Positions 1 through 7,275 of a stretch of DNA of 34,925 nucleotides are shown one piece after another (the first letter of the stretch is position 1; each line of letters opens with the position of its first letter). The stretch spans positions 1-34,925 of the forward strand of contig SBFY01000020.1 of assembly GCA_006227085.1 (NCBI GenBank). The letters are read 5' to 3'. The DNA comes from Gammaproteobacteria bacterium. GTDB taxonomy: Bacteria > Pseudomonadota > Gammaproteobacteria > Pseudomonadales > M0112. The notes beneath the pieces are model-generated. The model did not search any database, was not told the origin of the DNA, and worked only from the letters and a program-made list of their open reading frames with translations. The position numbers were made by a program, and so were the translations under genes.

Positions 1-833
1 GCAGGAAAGGTGTACGCCTGCGCCTGCCCGTTCACACTGATCATCGGCAGGTCCTGTGCATCCAGCGGCCAACCGGCATGGCAGAAATCACCCTGTGCCT
101 CGCCAGCTGCAGCAGCCAAACGCCAGCCTTGTTGCAGGTAACGCCGGGCCAATACCGCAGCATCATCAATCGCATACCCGCGTGCCAAGGCCGCCGCCAG
201 AGCTGATGACAGGACGCAGCCACTGCCATGTATCCATCCCGGTAAGCGCGTATGCGCCATCCAGAATCCATCGTCCGGCGAGGACAAGTAGTCCTTCACC
301 ATCGCACCTGGTTCGTGCCCGCCCTTCAGCAGCACATGGGGCACCCCCATGTCGTGAATAGCCGCGACCATGTCGACAACACTGGATTGGCTACCACATA
401 GCCATTGCGCTTCAGGAACATTCGGCGTCAATACCGTGACACGGGGCAACAAGCGGGCAATCAATTCCTTGCGCACGGCACTGTCCTGCAGTGCCGTACC
501 ATCACTGGCCAACAAGACCGGATCGCATACCACCGGCACACGGGGATATTGCGGGAGCTTGTCGGCCAACCAACGTATCTGTTCAACACCCCGCAACATG
601 CCGATCTTGATGGCTGCTGGCGGATGCGCGGACAGCGCCTGCCATTGCGACTCCAGCATCGTCACTGACACCGCTTCCACCGCCTTGACCTGGCGCAGCG
701 ATTGCGCCGTCAATGCAGTGGTCATGGTGCACGCACGCGCACCCATCGCTTCAATAGTCTTGATATCGGCTTGCAAGCCAGCACCGGCAGAAGTATCACT
801 GCCAGCGATTGACCAGACTACCGGCTGCTTCAT
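1..833 (-). CDS. thiD: ThiD hydroxymethylpyrimidine-phosphate kinase, probably N-terminal half of a ThiDE fusion (partial, cut by left edge)
   Basis: Phosphorylates HMP and HMP-phosphate to HMP-diphosphate, the pyrimidine half of thiamine. I translated the minus strand from the ATG at 833. The frame stays open to the window edge, which is why no complete ORF is found there. Visible ThiD motifs in order are GSDTSAGAGLQADIKT near the N-terminus, IKIGML, TPNVPEA, LKGGH and HGSGCVLSSALA (nucleotide-binding end). After the kinase domain the reading continues through a linker ending YTFPA, without a stop. In known ThiD-ThiE fusions a similar linker precedes the thiamine-phosphate synthase domain, so a ThiE half probably lies outside the window; that part is inference. 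The start overlaps the thiG stop by four bases (ATGA), so translation is probably coupled. The common DPVM motif reads DPVL here. Confidence 0.88.
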   Translation of the reverse strand, partial: MKQPVVWSIAGSDTSAGAGLQADIKTIEAMGARACTMTTALTAQSLRQVKAVEAVSVTMLESQWQALSAHPPAAIKIGMLRGVEQIRWLADKLPQYPRVPVVCDPVLLASDGTALQDSAVRKELIARLLPRVTVLTPNVPEAQWLCGSQSSVVDMVAAIHDMGVPHVLLKGGHEPGAMVKDYLSSPDDGFWMAHTRLPGWIHGSGCVLSSALAAALARGYAIDDAAVLARRYLQQGWRLAAAAGEAQGDFCHAGWPLDAQDLPMISVNGQAQAYTFP

Positions 834-1633
834 GAACTGCTGTCCTGGTGCCAGAACGGCATGCCCAATGTCGGCGTACTTGGTTGTGCGGTTTGTCGTG
901 CTGCCATCACACCCGCACAGTAACCCTTGCGCCCGGCGGCAACCGCCTCACCAAAGGCTGCGGCCATCAACACCGGATCCGCTGCCTGTGCCACCGCGGT
1001 ATTCAGCAACACCCCATCAAATCCCAATTCCATCGCAGCGACGGCATGTGCCGGCGTGCCAATACCGGCATCCACGATCAATGGCACATCCGGCAAGCGC
1101 TCACGCAAGGTGCGCAGGGCATACGGATTCAGCAACCCTTGCCCGGTCCCGATCGGCGCACCCCACGGCATCAACACCTCACAGCCCACATCCAGCAAAC
1201 GCTGGCATAGCACCAGGTCATCAGTGCAATACGGGAACACCTTGAACCCCAGCTTGACCAAAGCATCAGCCGCTTCCAGCAAGCCGAACGGGTCAGGCTG
1301 CAGGTTGTAATCATCACCGATCACTTCCAGCTTGATCCAATCGGTGCCAAACAGTTCCTGTGCCATTTGCGCCAAAGTGATGGCTTCTTTCGCCGAATGG
1401 CAACCCGCCGTGTTTGGCAATAATCGCAAACCCAGGTCACGAATCGCCTGCCAGATGCTGTCGCCGCCTTTCAAGGCTGGCGACTGGCGTCGCAATGACA
1501 CCGTTACCACTTCGGCCCCGGAAGCACGGATCGCTTGCTGCATGATGTCGGGTGACGGATACAGCGCTGTACCAATCATCAAGCGGCTCTGCAATGCCAC
1601 ACCATAGGGAGACCAACGGTCATTCACTGCCAT
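830..1633 (-). CDS. thiG: Thiazole synthase ThiG
   Basis: Forms the thiazole phosphate carboxylate of thiamine from deoxyxylulose 5-phosphate, dehydroglycine and ThiS thiocarboxylate, in the cytoplasm. The protein is 267 residues, normal for ThiG. The Schiff-base lysine lies in the segment WIKLEVIGDD. The phosphate-binding barrel strands follow (EVLMPWGAPIGTG, then VDAGIGTPAHA, then DGVLLNTAVA). The frame is open further upstream, but the ATG at 1633 is chosen because it has a strong AAGGAGG ribosome binding site about 8 bases ahead and begins at the expected family N-terminus. It lies four bases after thiS, its sulfur-donor partner, and overlaps thiD downstream by ATGA. Confidence 0.97.
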   Translation of the reverse strand: MAVNDRWSPYGVALQSRLMIGTALYPSPDIMQQAIRASGAEVVTVSLRRQSPALKGGDSIWQAIRDLGLRLLPNTAGCHSAKEAITLAQMAQELFGTDWIKLEVIGDDYNLQPDPFGLLEAADALVKLGFKVFPYCTDDLVLCQRLLDVGCEVLMPWGAPIGTGQGLLNPYALRTLRERLPDVPLIVDAGIGTPAHAVAAMELGFDGVLLNTAVAQAADPVLMAAAFGEAVAAGRKGYCAGVMAARQTAQPSTPTLGMPFWHQDSSS

Positions 1634-1637
1634 CACG

Positions 1638-1862
1638 TCAGCCTCCTTGTACTGCTGACAACACGTCCACCGCATCGCCGGCATGCAGCATCCTGTCGGC
1701 ATAAGCGGAGCGCGGGACAAATTCGCCATTCACGGCAACAGCCACTTGCGCGGTTTCGAAACCCCACTGCAACAGCGCCATGGCAACCGGTATCGGCAGC
1801 GCACAATCACGCCGCTCACCATTGACCAACACCACACCATTCACGGCAGCATCCGCACTCAT
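1638..1862 (-). CDS. thiS: Sulfur carrier protein ThiS
   Basis: Small ubiquitin-fold sulfur carrier whose C-terminal glycine is adenylated and thiocarboxylated, then used by ThiG. The 74-residue product ends in the diagnostic Gly-Gly (SAVQGG). It also has the usual VLVNGE opening and an AVAVNGEFVPRS segment. The ATG at 1862 overlaps the thiO stop as ATGA, which supports this start over longer in-frame options that would run deep into thiO. No ThiF adenylyltransferase gene is in the window, so activation must rely on a ThiF or MoeB homologue elsewhere. Confidence 0.95.
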   Translation of the reverse strand: MSADAAVNGVVLVNGERRDCALPIPVAMALLQWGFETAQVAVAVNGEFVPRSAYADRMLHAGDAVDVLSAVQGG

Positions 1863-2947
1863 GCCACACTCTCCGCAAGATGCTGGCGGACAGGCCACGG
1901 CCCTTCTTCCTTGTTCTGTAAAAGCCGCATGACTTGCGACACGAGGGAAGGCGCCAATAAATAACCATGCCGGTACAAACCATTGACCTGCCAATAGCCG
2001 GGATACGCATCGATGCGCGGCAGGTTATCCGGATACGCCGGCCGGCAACGCGCGAATGCATGCTCGATCGTGGCTTCTGCAAACCCACGATGCACAGCGT
2101 ACAAGGCCGATAGCAATTCCAGCGACGATCGCACCGTCACCGGGGTTTCCTGCTCACTTTCAATTTCGGTCGCACCAATCACATAACGATGATCCGGTCG
2201 CGGTGCGATATACAGCTGGTAACGCGGATGCACCAACCGCACTGGCCGGCGGAGCTGCACTTCCGGTGCATGCACCCATAACACCTCGCCGCGAACACCA
2301 CGTAAATCCGCAATGGCTTCATGCGCACCAAACCCACGCACATCCAGCACGTGATCGAACACATGGCGTTCGCCAGACACCTGCATGCATTGCGGCCCAG
2401 CCTGCTCGATATTGCCGACGTACCAGCGGCCACCACGTTTTTCCAGCGCTGTCGCCAATACCGCCAACAAATGCACATTATCGAGACAGGCTTCATCAGG
2501 AAGGTACAGGGCATCGGAAAACTGTCGCGCCAATTCCGGCTCCAATGCAGCCAGTGCAGCGCCATCAAGGACCTGGACAGCAGCAGCACGATCGCCCAGG
2601 CAGTGCTGCCAATCCCGCCGCAAGCGGGGCAGCTCGGCGCGATCCTGCCGATGCGCCACCAGCACACTGCCCGCATCACTGCAGAAAACCTGTTCACCCG
2701 TTTCCTGCTGCAGCTGTGCCAGCCACTGTTGCCACTGCGCGATCCCGTTCAAGCCCTGCTCAAACACCACCGTTTCGGCTTTCAGCACTTCACTCCACGG
2801 CGCCAGCATCGCTGCCGCTACACGGCAAGCACCGGCACTGTTTTCCGGCGTATCGCGATCGACCACCGTGACCTGGTGACCAGCTATCAATAATTGCCAC
2901 GCCAATAACCGGCCCAGCAATCCGCCGCCAGCAATCCCGATATGCAT
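1859..2947 (-). CDS. thiO: Glycine oxidase ThiO (FAD-dependent)
   Basis: Oxidises glycine to the imine (dehydroglycine) that ThiG uses, replacing the radical-SAM ThiH of enterics. The 362-residue protein starts with a Rossmann FAD-binding motif (GIAGGGLLGRLLAWQL) followed by the acidic strand end VVDRD at about residues 28-32. It is a D-amino-acid-oxidase-fold protein: near the C-terminus there are a GATEIE segment and a YRHGYLLAPSLV segment, where this family closes its FAD site. The ATG at 2947 lies three bases after the thiC stop. Using ThiO rather than ThiH fits an aerobic organism. Confidence 0.94.
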   Translation of the reverse strand: MHIGIAGGGLLGRLLAWQLLIAGHQVTVVDRDTPENSAGACRVAAAMLAPWSEVLKAETVVFEQGLNGIAQWQQWLAQLQQETGEQVFCSDAGSVLVAHRQDRAELPRLRRDWQHCLGDRAAAVQVLDGAALAALEPELARQFSDALYLPDEACLDNVHLLAVLATALEKRGGRWYVGNIEQAGPQCMQVSGERHVFDHVLDVRGFGAHEAIADLRGVRGEVLWVHAPEVQLRRPVRLVHPRYQLYIAPRPDHRYVIGATEIESEQETPVTVRSSLELLSALYAVHRGFAEATIEHAFARCRPAYPDNLPRIDAYPGYWQVNGLYRHGYLLAPSLVSQVMRLLQNKEEGPWPVRQHLAESVA

Positions 2948-2950
2948 GAC

Positions 2951-4867
2951 TTATACCTTGTGGTAAATCTGCGAGCCTTGATCAACAAACTCGCTGGATT
3001 TACGCTGCATTTCTGCTTCCACATCAATCATCCGGATCTGTTCTGCACCACTGGCATCCACTCCCTGCGCGGCGGCATAGTCACGCACTTCCTGGGTAAT
3101 TTTCATCGAGCAGAACTTCGGGCCGCACATCGAACAGAAATGCGCAACCTTGGCCGACTCTTTCGGCAGGGTTTCATCGTGGAAGGAACGCGCGGTATCC
3201 GGGTCCAGCGCCAGGTTGAACTGGTCTTCCCAGCGGAATTCAAACCGCGCCTTTGACAAGGCGTTATCCCGCAGCTGTGCACCCGGATGCCCTTTCGCCA
3301 AGTCCGCTGCATGCGCGGCAATCTTGTAGGCAATGATGCCGTCTTTCACATCGTCCTTGTTGGGCAACCCCAGGTGTTCTTTCGGCGTGACATAGCACAG
3401 CATGGCAGTACCGTACCAACCGATCATCGCTGCACCAATGGCACTGGTGATGTGGTCATACCCCGGTGCGATATCGGTCGTCAGCGGCCCGAGTGTGTAA
3501 AACGGCGCCTCATGACAATGCTTGAGCTGTTCATCCATATTGGCCTTGATCATGTGCATTGGCACATGGCCAGGCCCTTCAATCATCACTTGCACATCAT
3601 GCTTCCAGGCAATCTGTGTCAACTCACCCAGGGTGCGCAGTTCACCAAACTGTGCTTCGTCATTCGCATCCGCAATCGACCCCGGGCGCAAACCATCACC
3701 CAATGAAAAGCTCACGTCGTAAGCTTTCATGATCTCGCAAATTTCCTCGAAGTGCGTGTACAGGAAGTTTTCCTGATGATGCGCCAGACACCATTTCGCC
3801 ATGATCGAACCACCACGCGACACAATCCCGGTCATGCGCTTGGCCGTGAGTGGCACATAGCGCAACAACACACCCGCATGGATAGTGAAGTAATCCACGC
3901 CCTGCTCCGCCTGTTCAATCAAGGTGTCGCGAAAGATTTCCCAGGTCAGGTTTTCCGCAATACCGTCGACTTTCTCCAGCGCCTGGTAAATCGGCACGGT
4001 GCCAACCGGCACGGGCGAATTACGGATAATCCACTCGCGGGTTTCATGGATGTTCTTGCCAGTCGACAAGTCCATCATGGTATCGGCACCCCAGCGAATG
4101 CCCCAGGTCAGCTTCGCGACCTCTTCCTCAATCGACGAGCCCAGCGCGGAATTGCCGATATTGCCGTTGATCTTTACAAGGAAATTACGGCCGATAATCA
4201 TCGGTTCCAATTCCGGGTGATTGATGTTCGCCGGAATGATTGCGCGACCTGCAGCCACCTCTTCGCGCACGAACTCCGGCGTGATTTCAGCAGGGATGCG
4301 CGCCCCGAAATCAAACCCCGGGTGCTGTGCCGCCAAACCGGCTTGTTCACGTGCCTGCGCCAGAGCCATGTTTTCGCGAATGGCGATGTATTCCATTTCC
4401 GGCGTGATAATGCCTGCACGCGCATAATGCATTTGCGTGACATTACGCCCGTTTTTCGCACGCAGCGGTTTGCGTAAATGCGCGAAACGCAATGCATCGA
4501 GCTCCGGATTGTTCATGCGTTCGCGGGTGTAGTGCGCGCTGCCGGATGGCAATTGCTCCGTATCACCGCGCTCGACAATCCAGCGTTCACGCAGTGCTGG
4601 CAACCCTGCACGCACATCAATGCTGGCCGCAGGATCGGTGTAGGGGCCCGAGGTGTCATACACCCGTATCGGCGGATTCTCCTCAAACCGCGTTTGGCCA
4701 TCGGCCGATTGCAGGGGTGTCGGCGTGAGGGTGATTTCGCGCATCGGTACACGGATGTCGTCGCGACTGCCTGTCACATACACCTTGCGCGACGCTGGTA
4801 ACGGCAGGCAGGACGCATCATCCACCTTGGCAGTATCACTCAAACGGGAAACGAAGGGCTGGTTCAT
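2951..4867 (-). CDS. thiC: Phosphomethylpyrimidine synthase ThiC
   Basis: Radical-SAM enzyme that rearranges aminoimidazole ribotide to HMP-phosphate. The 638-residue product carries the C-terminal [4Fe-4S] motif CSMCGPKFC (Cys578, Cys581 and Cys586 in this numbering), characteristic of ThiC and unlike the usual CxxxCxxC of radical-SAM enzymes. Other conserved segments are GNIGNSALGSSIEEEVAK, MIEGPGHVPMH and TTDIAPGYDHI. The frame is open up to 4951, but that start would lie inside the TPP aptamer. The ATG at 4867 has GAGG seven bases upstream and gives the normal N-terminus. It is the first gene of the thi operon and the target of the riboswitch. Confidence 0.97.
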   Translation of the reverse strand: MNQPFVSRLSDTAKVDDASCLPLPASRKVYVTGSRDDIRVPMREITLTPTPLQSADGQTRFEENPPIRVYDTSGPYTDPAASIDVRAGLPALRERWIVERGDTEQLPSGSAHYTRERMNNPELDALRFAHLRKPLRAKNGRNVTQMHYARAGIITPEMEYIAIRENMALAQAREQAGLAAQHPGFDFGARIPAEITPEFVREEVAAGRAIIPANINHPELEPMIIGRNFLVKINGNIGNSALGSSIEEEVAKLTWGIRWGADTMMDLSTGKNIHETREWIIRNSPVPVGTVPIYQALEKVDGIAENLTWEIFRDTLIEQAEQGVDYFTIHAGVLLRYVPLTAKRMTGIVSRGGSIMAKWCLAHHQENFLYTHFEEICEIMKAYDVSFSLGDGLRPGSIADANDEAQFGELRTLGELTQIAWKHDVQVMIEGPGHVPMHMIKANMDEQLKHCHEAPFYTLGPLTTDIAPGYDHITSAIGAAMIGWYGTAMLCYVTPKEHLGLPNKDDVKDGIIAYKIAAHAADLAKGHPGAQLRDNALSKARFEFRWEDQFNLALDPDTARSFHDETLPKESAKVAHFCSMCGPKFCSMKITQEVRDYAAAQGVDASGAEQIRMIDVEAEMQRKSSEFVDQGSQIYHKV

Positions 4868-4931
4868 GGCTACACCTCGGGGTTGACGGGCAACCGCGCG
4901 GGAGCAAGTGACACACCGGTCAGGGAGGGAA

Positions 4932-5020
4932 CTTGTTCCCTGCGCCGGCATTACCCGGATCAGGTTCAGCGGGTATTTCTCAGCCTGTCACACCGATGGC
5001 ATGGCAAGCACCCCGACAAG
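4932..5020 (-). promoter_or_regulatory. TPP riboswitch (THI box) upstream of thiC
   Basis: Read on the minus strand, this carries the conserved THI-box blocks in order: CGGGGTGC, then GGCTGAGAAATACCC, then CTGATCCGGGTAATGCC, then GCGCAGGGAAC. The closing helix P1 is visible as CTTGT (5020-5016) pairing with ACAAG (4936-4932). TPP binding would be expected to reduce thiC expression. Right after P1 the sequence GGGAACAAGTTCCC (4940-4927) can fold on itself and competes with the aptamer 3' end. No terminator with a U-run is seen before the thiC ribosome binding site at 4878-4875, so control is more likely translational. Confidence 0.97.
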
Positions 5021-5027
5021 AAAAGCC

Positions 5028-5056
5028 AGTTTAGGCGCGGCCGTCAGGCAAGGCAA
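5028..5056 (-). promoter_or_regulatory. Predicted sigma-70 promoter of the thi operon
   Basis: On the minus strand a -35 box TTGCCT (5056-5051) and a -10 box TAAACT (5033-5028) are separated by exactly 17 bases. The implied start point, around 5021, coincides with the first base of the TPP riboswitch. The -35 lies in three overlapping copies of TTGCCT, so the register rests on spacing. Confidence 0.65.
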
Positions 5057-5065
5057 GGCAACGGT

Positions 5066-5566
5066 TCAAAACAGCCGGGAAACGCCCAAGTACCAGGCCG
5101 CCGCCTGCAACACACCCCAGGCGAAGATACCGGCCAGCACGTCATCAATCATGATGCCGAAGCCACCCTGGACCTGCCGGTCCAGCCAGCGGATCGGCCA
5201 CGGTTTGGCAATATCGAACAGCCGGAACAGGACAAACGCCGCCAGCCACCAGGGCCAGCCGTCCGGCAGTAGCCACATGGCCAGCCACAGGCCGACAAAT
5301 TCGTCCCAGACAATCCCGGGGTGGTCATGCACCCCCAGCAACCGGGCCGCACGGTCACACACCAGCACACCCAGCGCGAACATGAGCACGACCCACGCGG
5401 CATGCCCCCAGACGGGCAAATCCAACAACAGTACCCCGACAGGCAGTGCCGCGAGGCTACCTGCCGTACCGGGTGCTTTCCGGGACAGACCGCTGCCAAA
5501 GCCAGCAGCCAGGCAAGGCACCCAACCAGAGAAAACCCAACGGGAACAAAACACTGGATGATTCAT
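5066..5566 (-). CDS. pgpA: Phosphatidylglycerophosphatase A
   Basis: Inner-membrane lipid phosphatase that converts phosphatidylglycerophosphate to phosphatidylglycerol. The 166-residue start at 5566 matches family length. PgpA hallmarks are KAPGTAGSLAALP near the N-terminus, WDEFVGLW in the middle, and FRLFDIAKPWPIRWLDR followed by GGFGIMIDD. Several hydrophobic segments are present. In many gammaproteobacteria, such as Pseudomonas, pgpA lies close downstream of thiL. Here about 8 kb of accessory genes separate them. The ribosome binding site before 5566 is weak, but a tiny upstream ORF with a strong GGAGGG site overlaps the start codon (see 5563-5583). Confidence 0.95.
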   Translation of the reverse strand: MNHPVFCSRWVFSGWVPCLAAGFGSGLSRKAPGTAGSLAALPVGVLLLDLPVWGHAAWVVLMFALGVLVCDRAARLLGVHDHPGIVWDEFVGLWLAMWLLPDGWPWWLAAFVLFRLFDIAKPWPIRWLDRQVQGGFGIMIDDVLAGIFAWGVLQAAAWYLGVSRLF

Positions 5567-5583
5567 TTGCTCATGGTAGGCAT
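5563..5583 (-). other. Possible leader mini-ORF coupled to pgpA
   Basis: A six-codon frame (MPTMSK) on the minus strand has GGAGGG a few bases before its ATG. Its TGA overlaps the pgpA ATG as ATGA. The arrangement would let ribosomes terminate and restart on pgpA, which lacks a good site of its own. It may equally be the remnant of a former upstream coding end. Translation is unproven. Confidence 0.3.
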
Positions 5584-5670
5584 AAGCCCTCCAGCGAGGC
5601 AAGTTGCCTTTACAAGCAGCAGACTGCTCGCTATCGTGCCTGCTCAACCCCATAACAACAGGCCGAGCCA

Positions 5671-7260
5671 ATGCGCTTTACCCGACTGACCTTCACCGTA
5701 CTCGCCAGCATGCTCATGGCAACAGCCTGCTCCCAAAGTGAACACCCCGTCACCGAAGACATCCCCACCCCAGTGTTCGCAGACGAATCCATGCGACCCG
5801 CAACACCTGCAAACTTACCCAAACGCCCCAACTTGTTATTCATACTGACCGACGACCAATCCTGGGAGTTTACTGGCAAAGCTGGCTATCCCTTGGTCAA
5901 AACACCGAATTTTGACCGTTTGGCTAATGGAGGGGTCTATTTCAAGCAGGCGTATGTCGCTGCACCAACATGTACCGGGTCACGGGCATCGATTCTCTCA
6001 GGGCGCCATGTATGGAATACCGGGTCGGCCGCCATGATCATGGGTGACTGGCCCAAGGGACTCATCACCTACCAGGACCAGCTCGCCAAAGCCGGATATC
6101 ACGTTGGCTACACAGGGAAGGGCTGGGGGCCTGGCTTCTTCCAAGCTGCACGAACCTCAGACCCTGCAGGCACCGCCTATGTTGATAAACTCAAATTCAC
6201 ACCCGACTCTCCAGAAGGACAGGTACGCAGCATCTGGGACTTCATTGCCAACTTCCAGTCTTTCCTTGATGACAAGCCCTCGGATGCCCCCTTTTCTTTC
6301 TGGATTGGTACCTTTGAACCACATCGCCCATACGTTGCTCCCGATGTATCCCGCTTCGAGGGCCATGATCCCGCAACATTTATCCCCGGCTGGCTGCCGG
6401 ACACGCCTGAAATTCGCAAAGCCCTTTCAAGCTACCTGATTGAAACAGAATGGTTCGACGACGACCTGGGAGCCATCATTGCTTTTCTCGAGGAAAAAGG
6501 CCTGCTCGACAACACGTTAATCATCATTGCCGGTGACAACGGTGCAGATTTGCCCGGCGCCAAACCACAAAACTACGAGCCCGGCGTACGCGTACCCATG
6601 CTGGCTTACTGGAAAAATGGCATTGCCAATCCTGGACGCGATGTCGCTGACATTGCCAGCCTGATCGATATCGCCCCAACATTCCTGGAAGCCGCTGGTG
6701 CACCGATCCCGCCAGATATGGCCGGCCATAGCCTATTGAATATTCTCGGCAGCCCATCTGGCGGCCTTGTCGATCCAACCCGAACCAGCGCCTTCACTGG
6801 TTACGAGCGCCACTCAGACTGGCGGCTCGAACGACAAACGTATCCGCGACGCGCTATTCACACACCACGTTATGCTTATATCCGAAACTACGATCCAGAT
6901 GGCTGGCCTGCCGGCGACCCACCAGTGTTCGCAGAATCATCCTATGGCTGGCTATGGGATCCATCACAGAACAAGTTGGCAGAACCTTTCTACACGAAGC
7001 TAACAGCCAAGCGCCCACGTGATGAACTGTATGATCTCGAAAGAGACCCATTCCAACTACAGAACATTGCAGCTGATTCACGCTACAAAAGCGTACTATC
7101 AGCATTATCGAAGCGACTCAATGAGGAGTTATCAAGAACAGGCGACCCAGTGCACGCAGGAAATATTCGCTATTTCGAACAATTCGTGCGTGATGACATG
7201 AAAACCGTCATGCCATCCTATCTGGAGTCACAATCAAAAAATAGAGCAAGTGGTAATTAA
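5671..7260 (+). CDS. Lipoprotein sulfatase, heparan N-sulfatase (SGSH)-like, family S1
   Basis: A 529-residue predicted secreted sulfatase of the alkaline-phosphatase superfamily. The N-terminus is a lipoprotein signal with lipobox MATAC, Cys20 being the lipidated residue; Ser at +2 suggests outer-membrane retention. Metal-site residues Asp61-Asp62 (ILTDDQSW), GTFEPHRPYV around His218, and AGDNGADLP with Asp289-Asn290 are all present. The catalytic cysteine would be Cys101 in CTGSRASILSGR. That reads C-T-G-S-R, whereas the formylglycine-generating enzyme normally recognises C-x-P/A-x-R. The WLPDTPEIR segment and the D-D-D-LGAII region resemble the N-sulfoglucosamine sulfohydrolase branch. The substrate is unknown. 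It converges with the glycan cassette, ending 15 bases from its last gene. Confidence 0.88.
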   Translation: MRFTRLTFTVLASMLMATACSQSEHPVTEDIPTPVFADESMRPATPANLPKRPNLLFILTDDQSWEFTGKAGYPLVKTPNFDRLANGGVYFKQAYVAAPTCTGSRASILSGRHVWNTGSAAMIMGDWPKGLITYQDQLAKAGYHVGYTGKGWGPGFFQAARTSDPAGTAYVDKLKFTPDSPEGQVRSIWDFIANFQSFLDDKPSDAPFSFWIGTFEPHRPYVAPDVSRFEGHDPATFIPGWLPDTPEIRKALSSYLIETEWFDDDLGAIIAFLEEKGLLDNTLIIIAGDNGADLPGAKPQNYEPGVRVPMLAYWKNGIANPGRDVADIASLIDIAPTFLEAAGAPIPPDMAGHSLLNILGSPSGGLVDPTRTSAFTGYERHSDWRLERQTYPRRAIHTPRYAYIRNYDPDGWPAGDPPVFAESSYGWLWDPSQNKLAEPFYTKLTAKRPRDELYDLERDPFQLQNIAADSRYKSVLSALSKRLNEELSRTGDPVHAGNIRYFEQFVRDDMKTVMPSYLESQSKNRASGN

Positions 7261-7275
7261 ATAGCGCAACCTATT

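Noticed and set aside
370..1245. Long plus-strand open frame of 291 codons opposite thiD/thiG
   Set aside because: Antisense to well-supported thiD and thiG; composition is that of a shadow frame in GC-rich DNA (His/Pro/Arg/Ser-rich) with no recognisable motif.
4868..4951. Longer thiC start at 4951
   Set aside because: It would begin inside the TPP aptamer and adds residues not found in ThiC; the ATG at 4867 has a proper ribosome site.
5051..5061. AGGCA-type short tandem repeat as a microsatellite
   Set aside because: Only about three units and it coincides with the thi promoter -35; explained by that.
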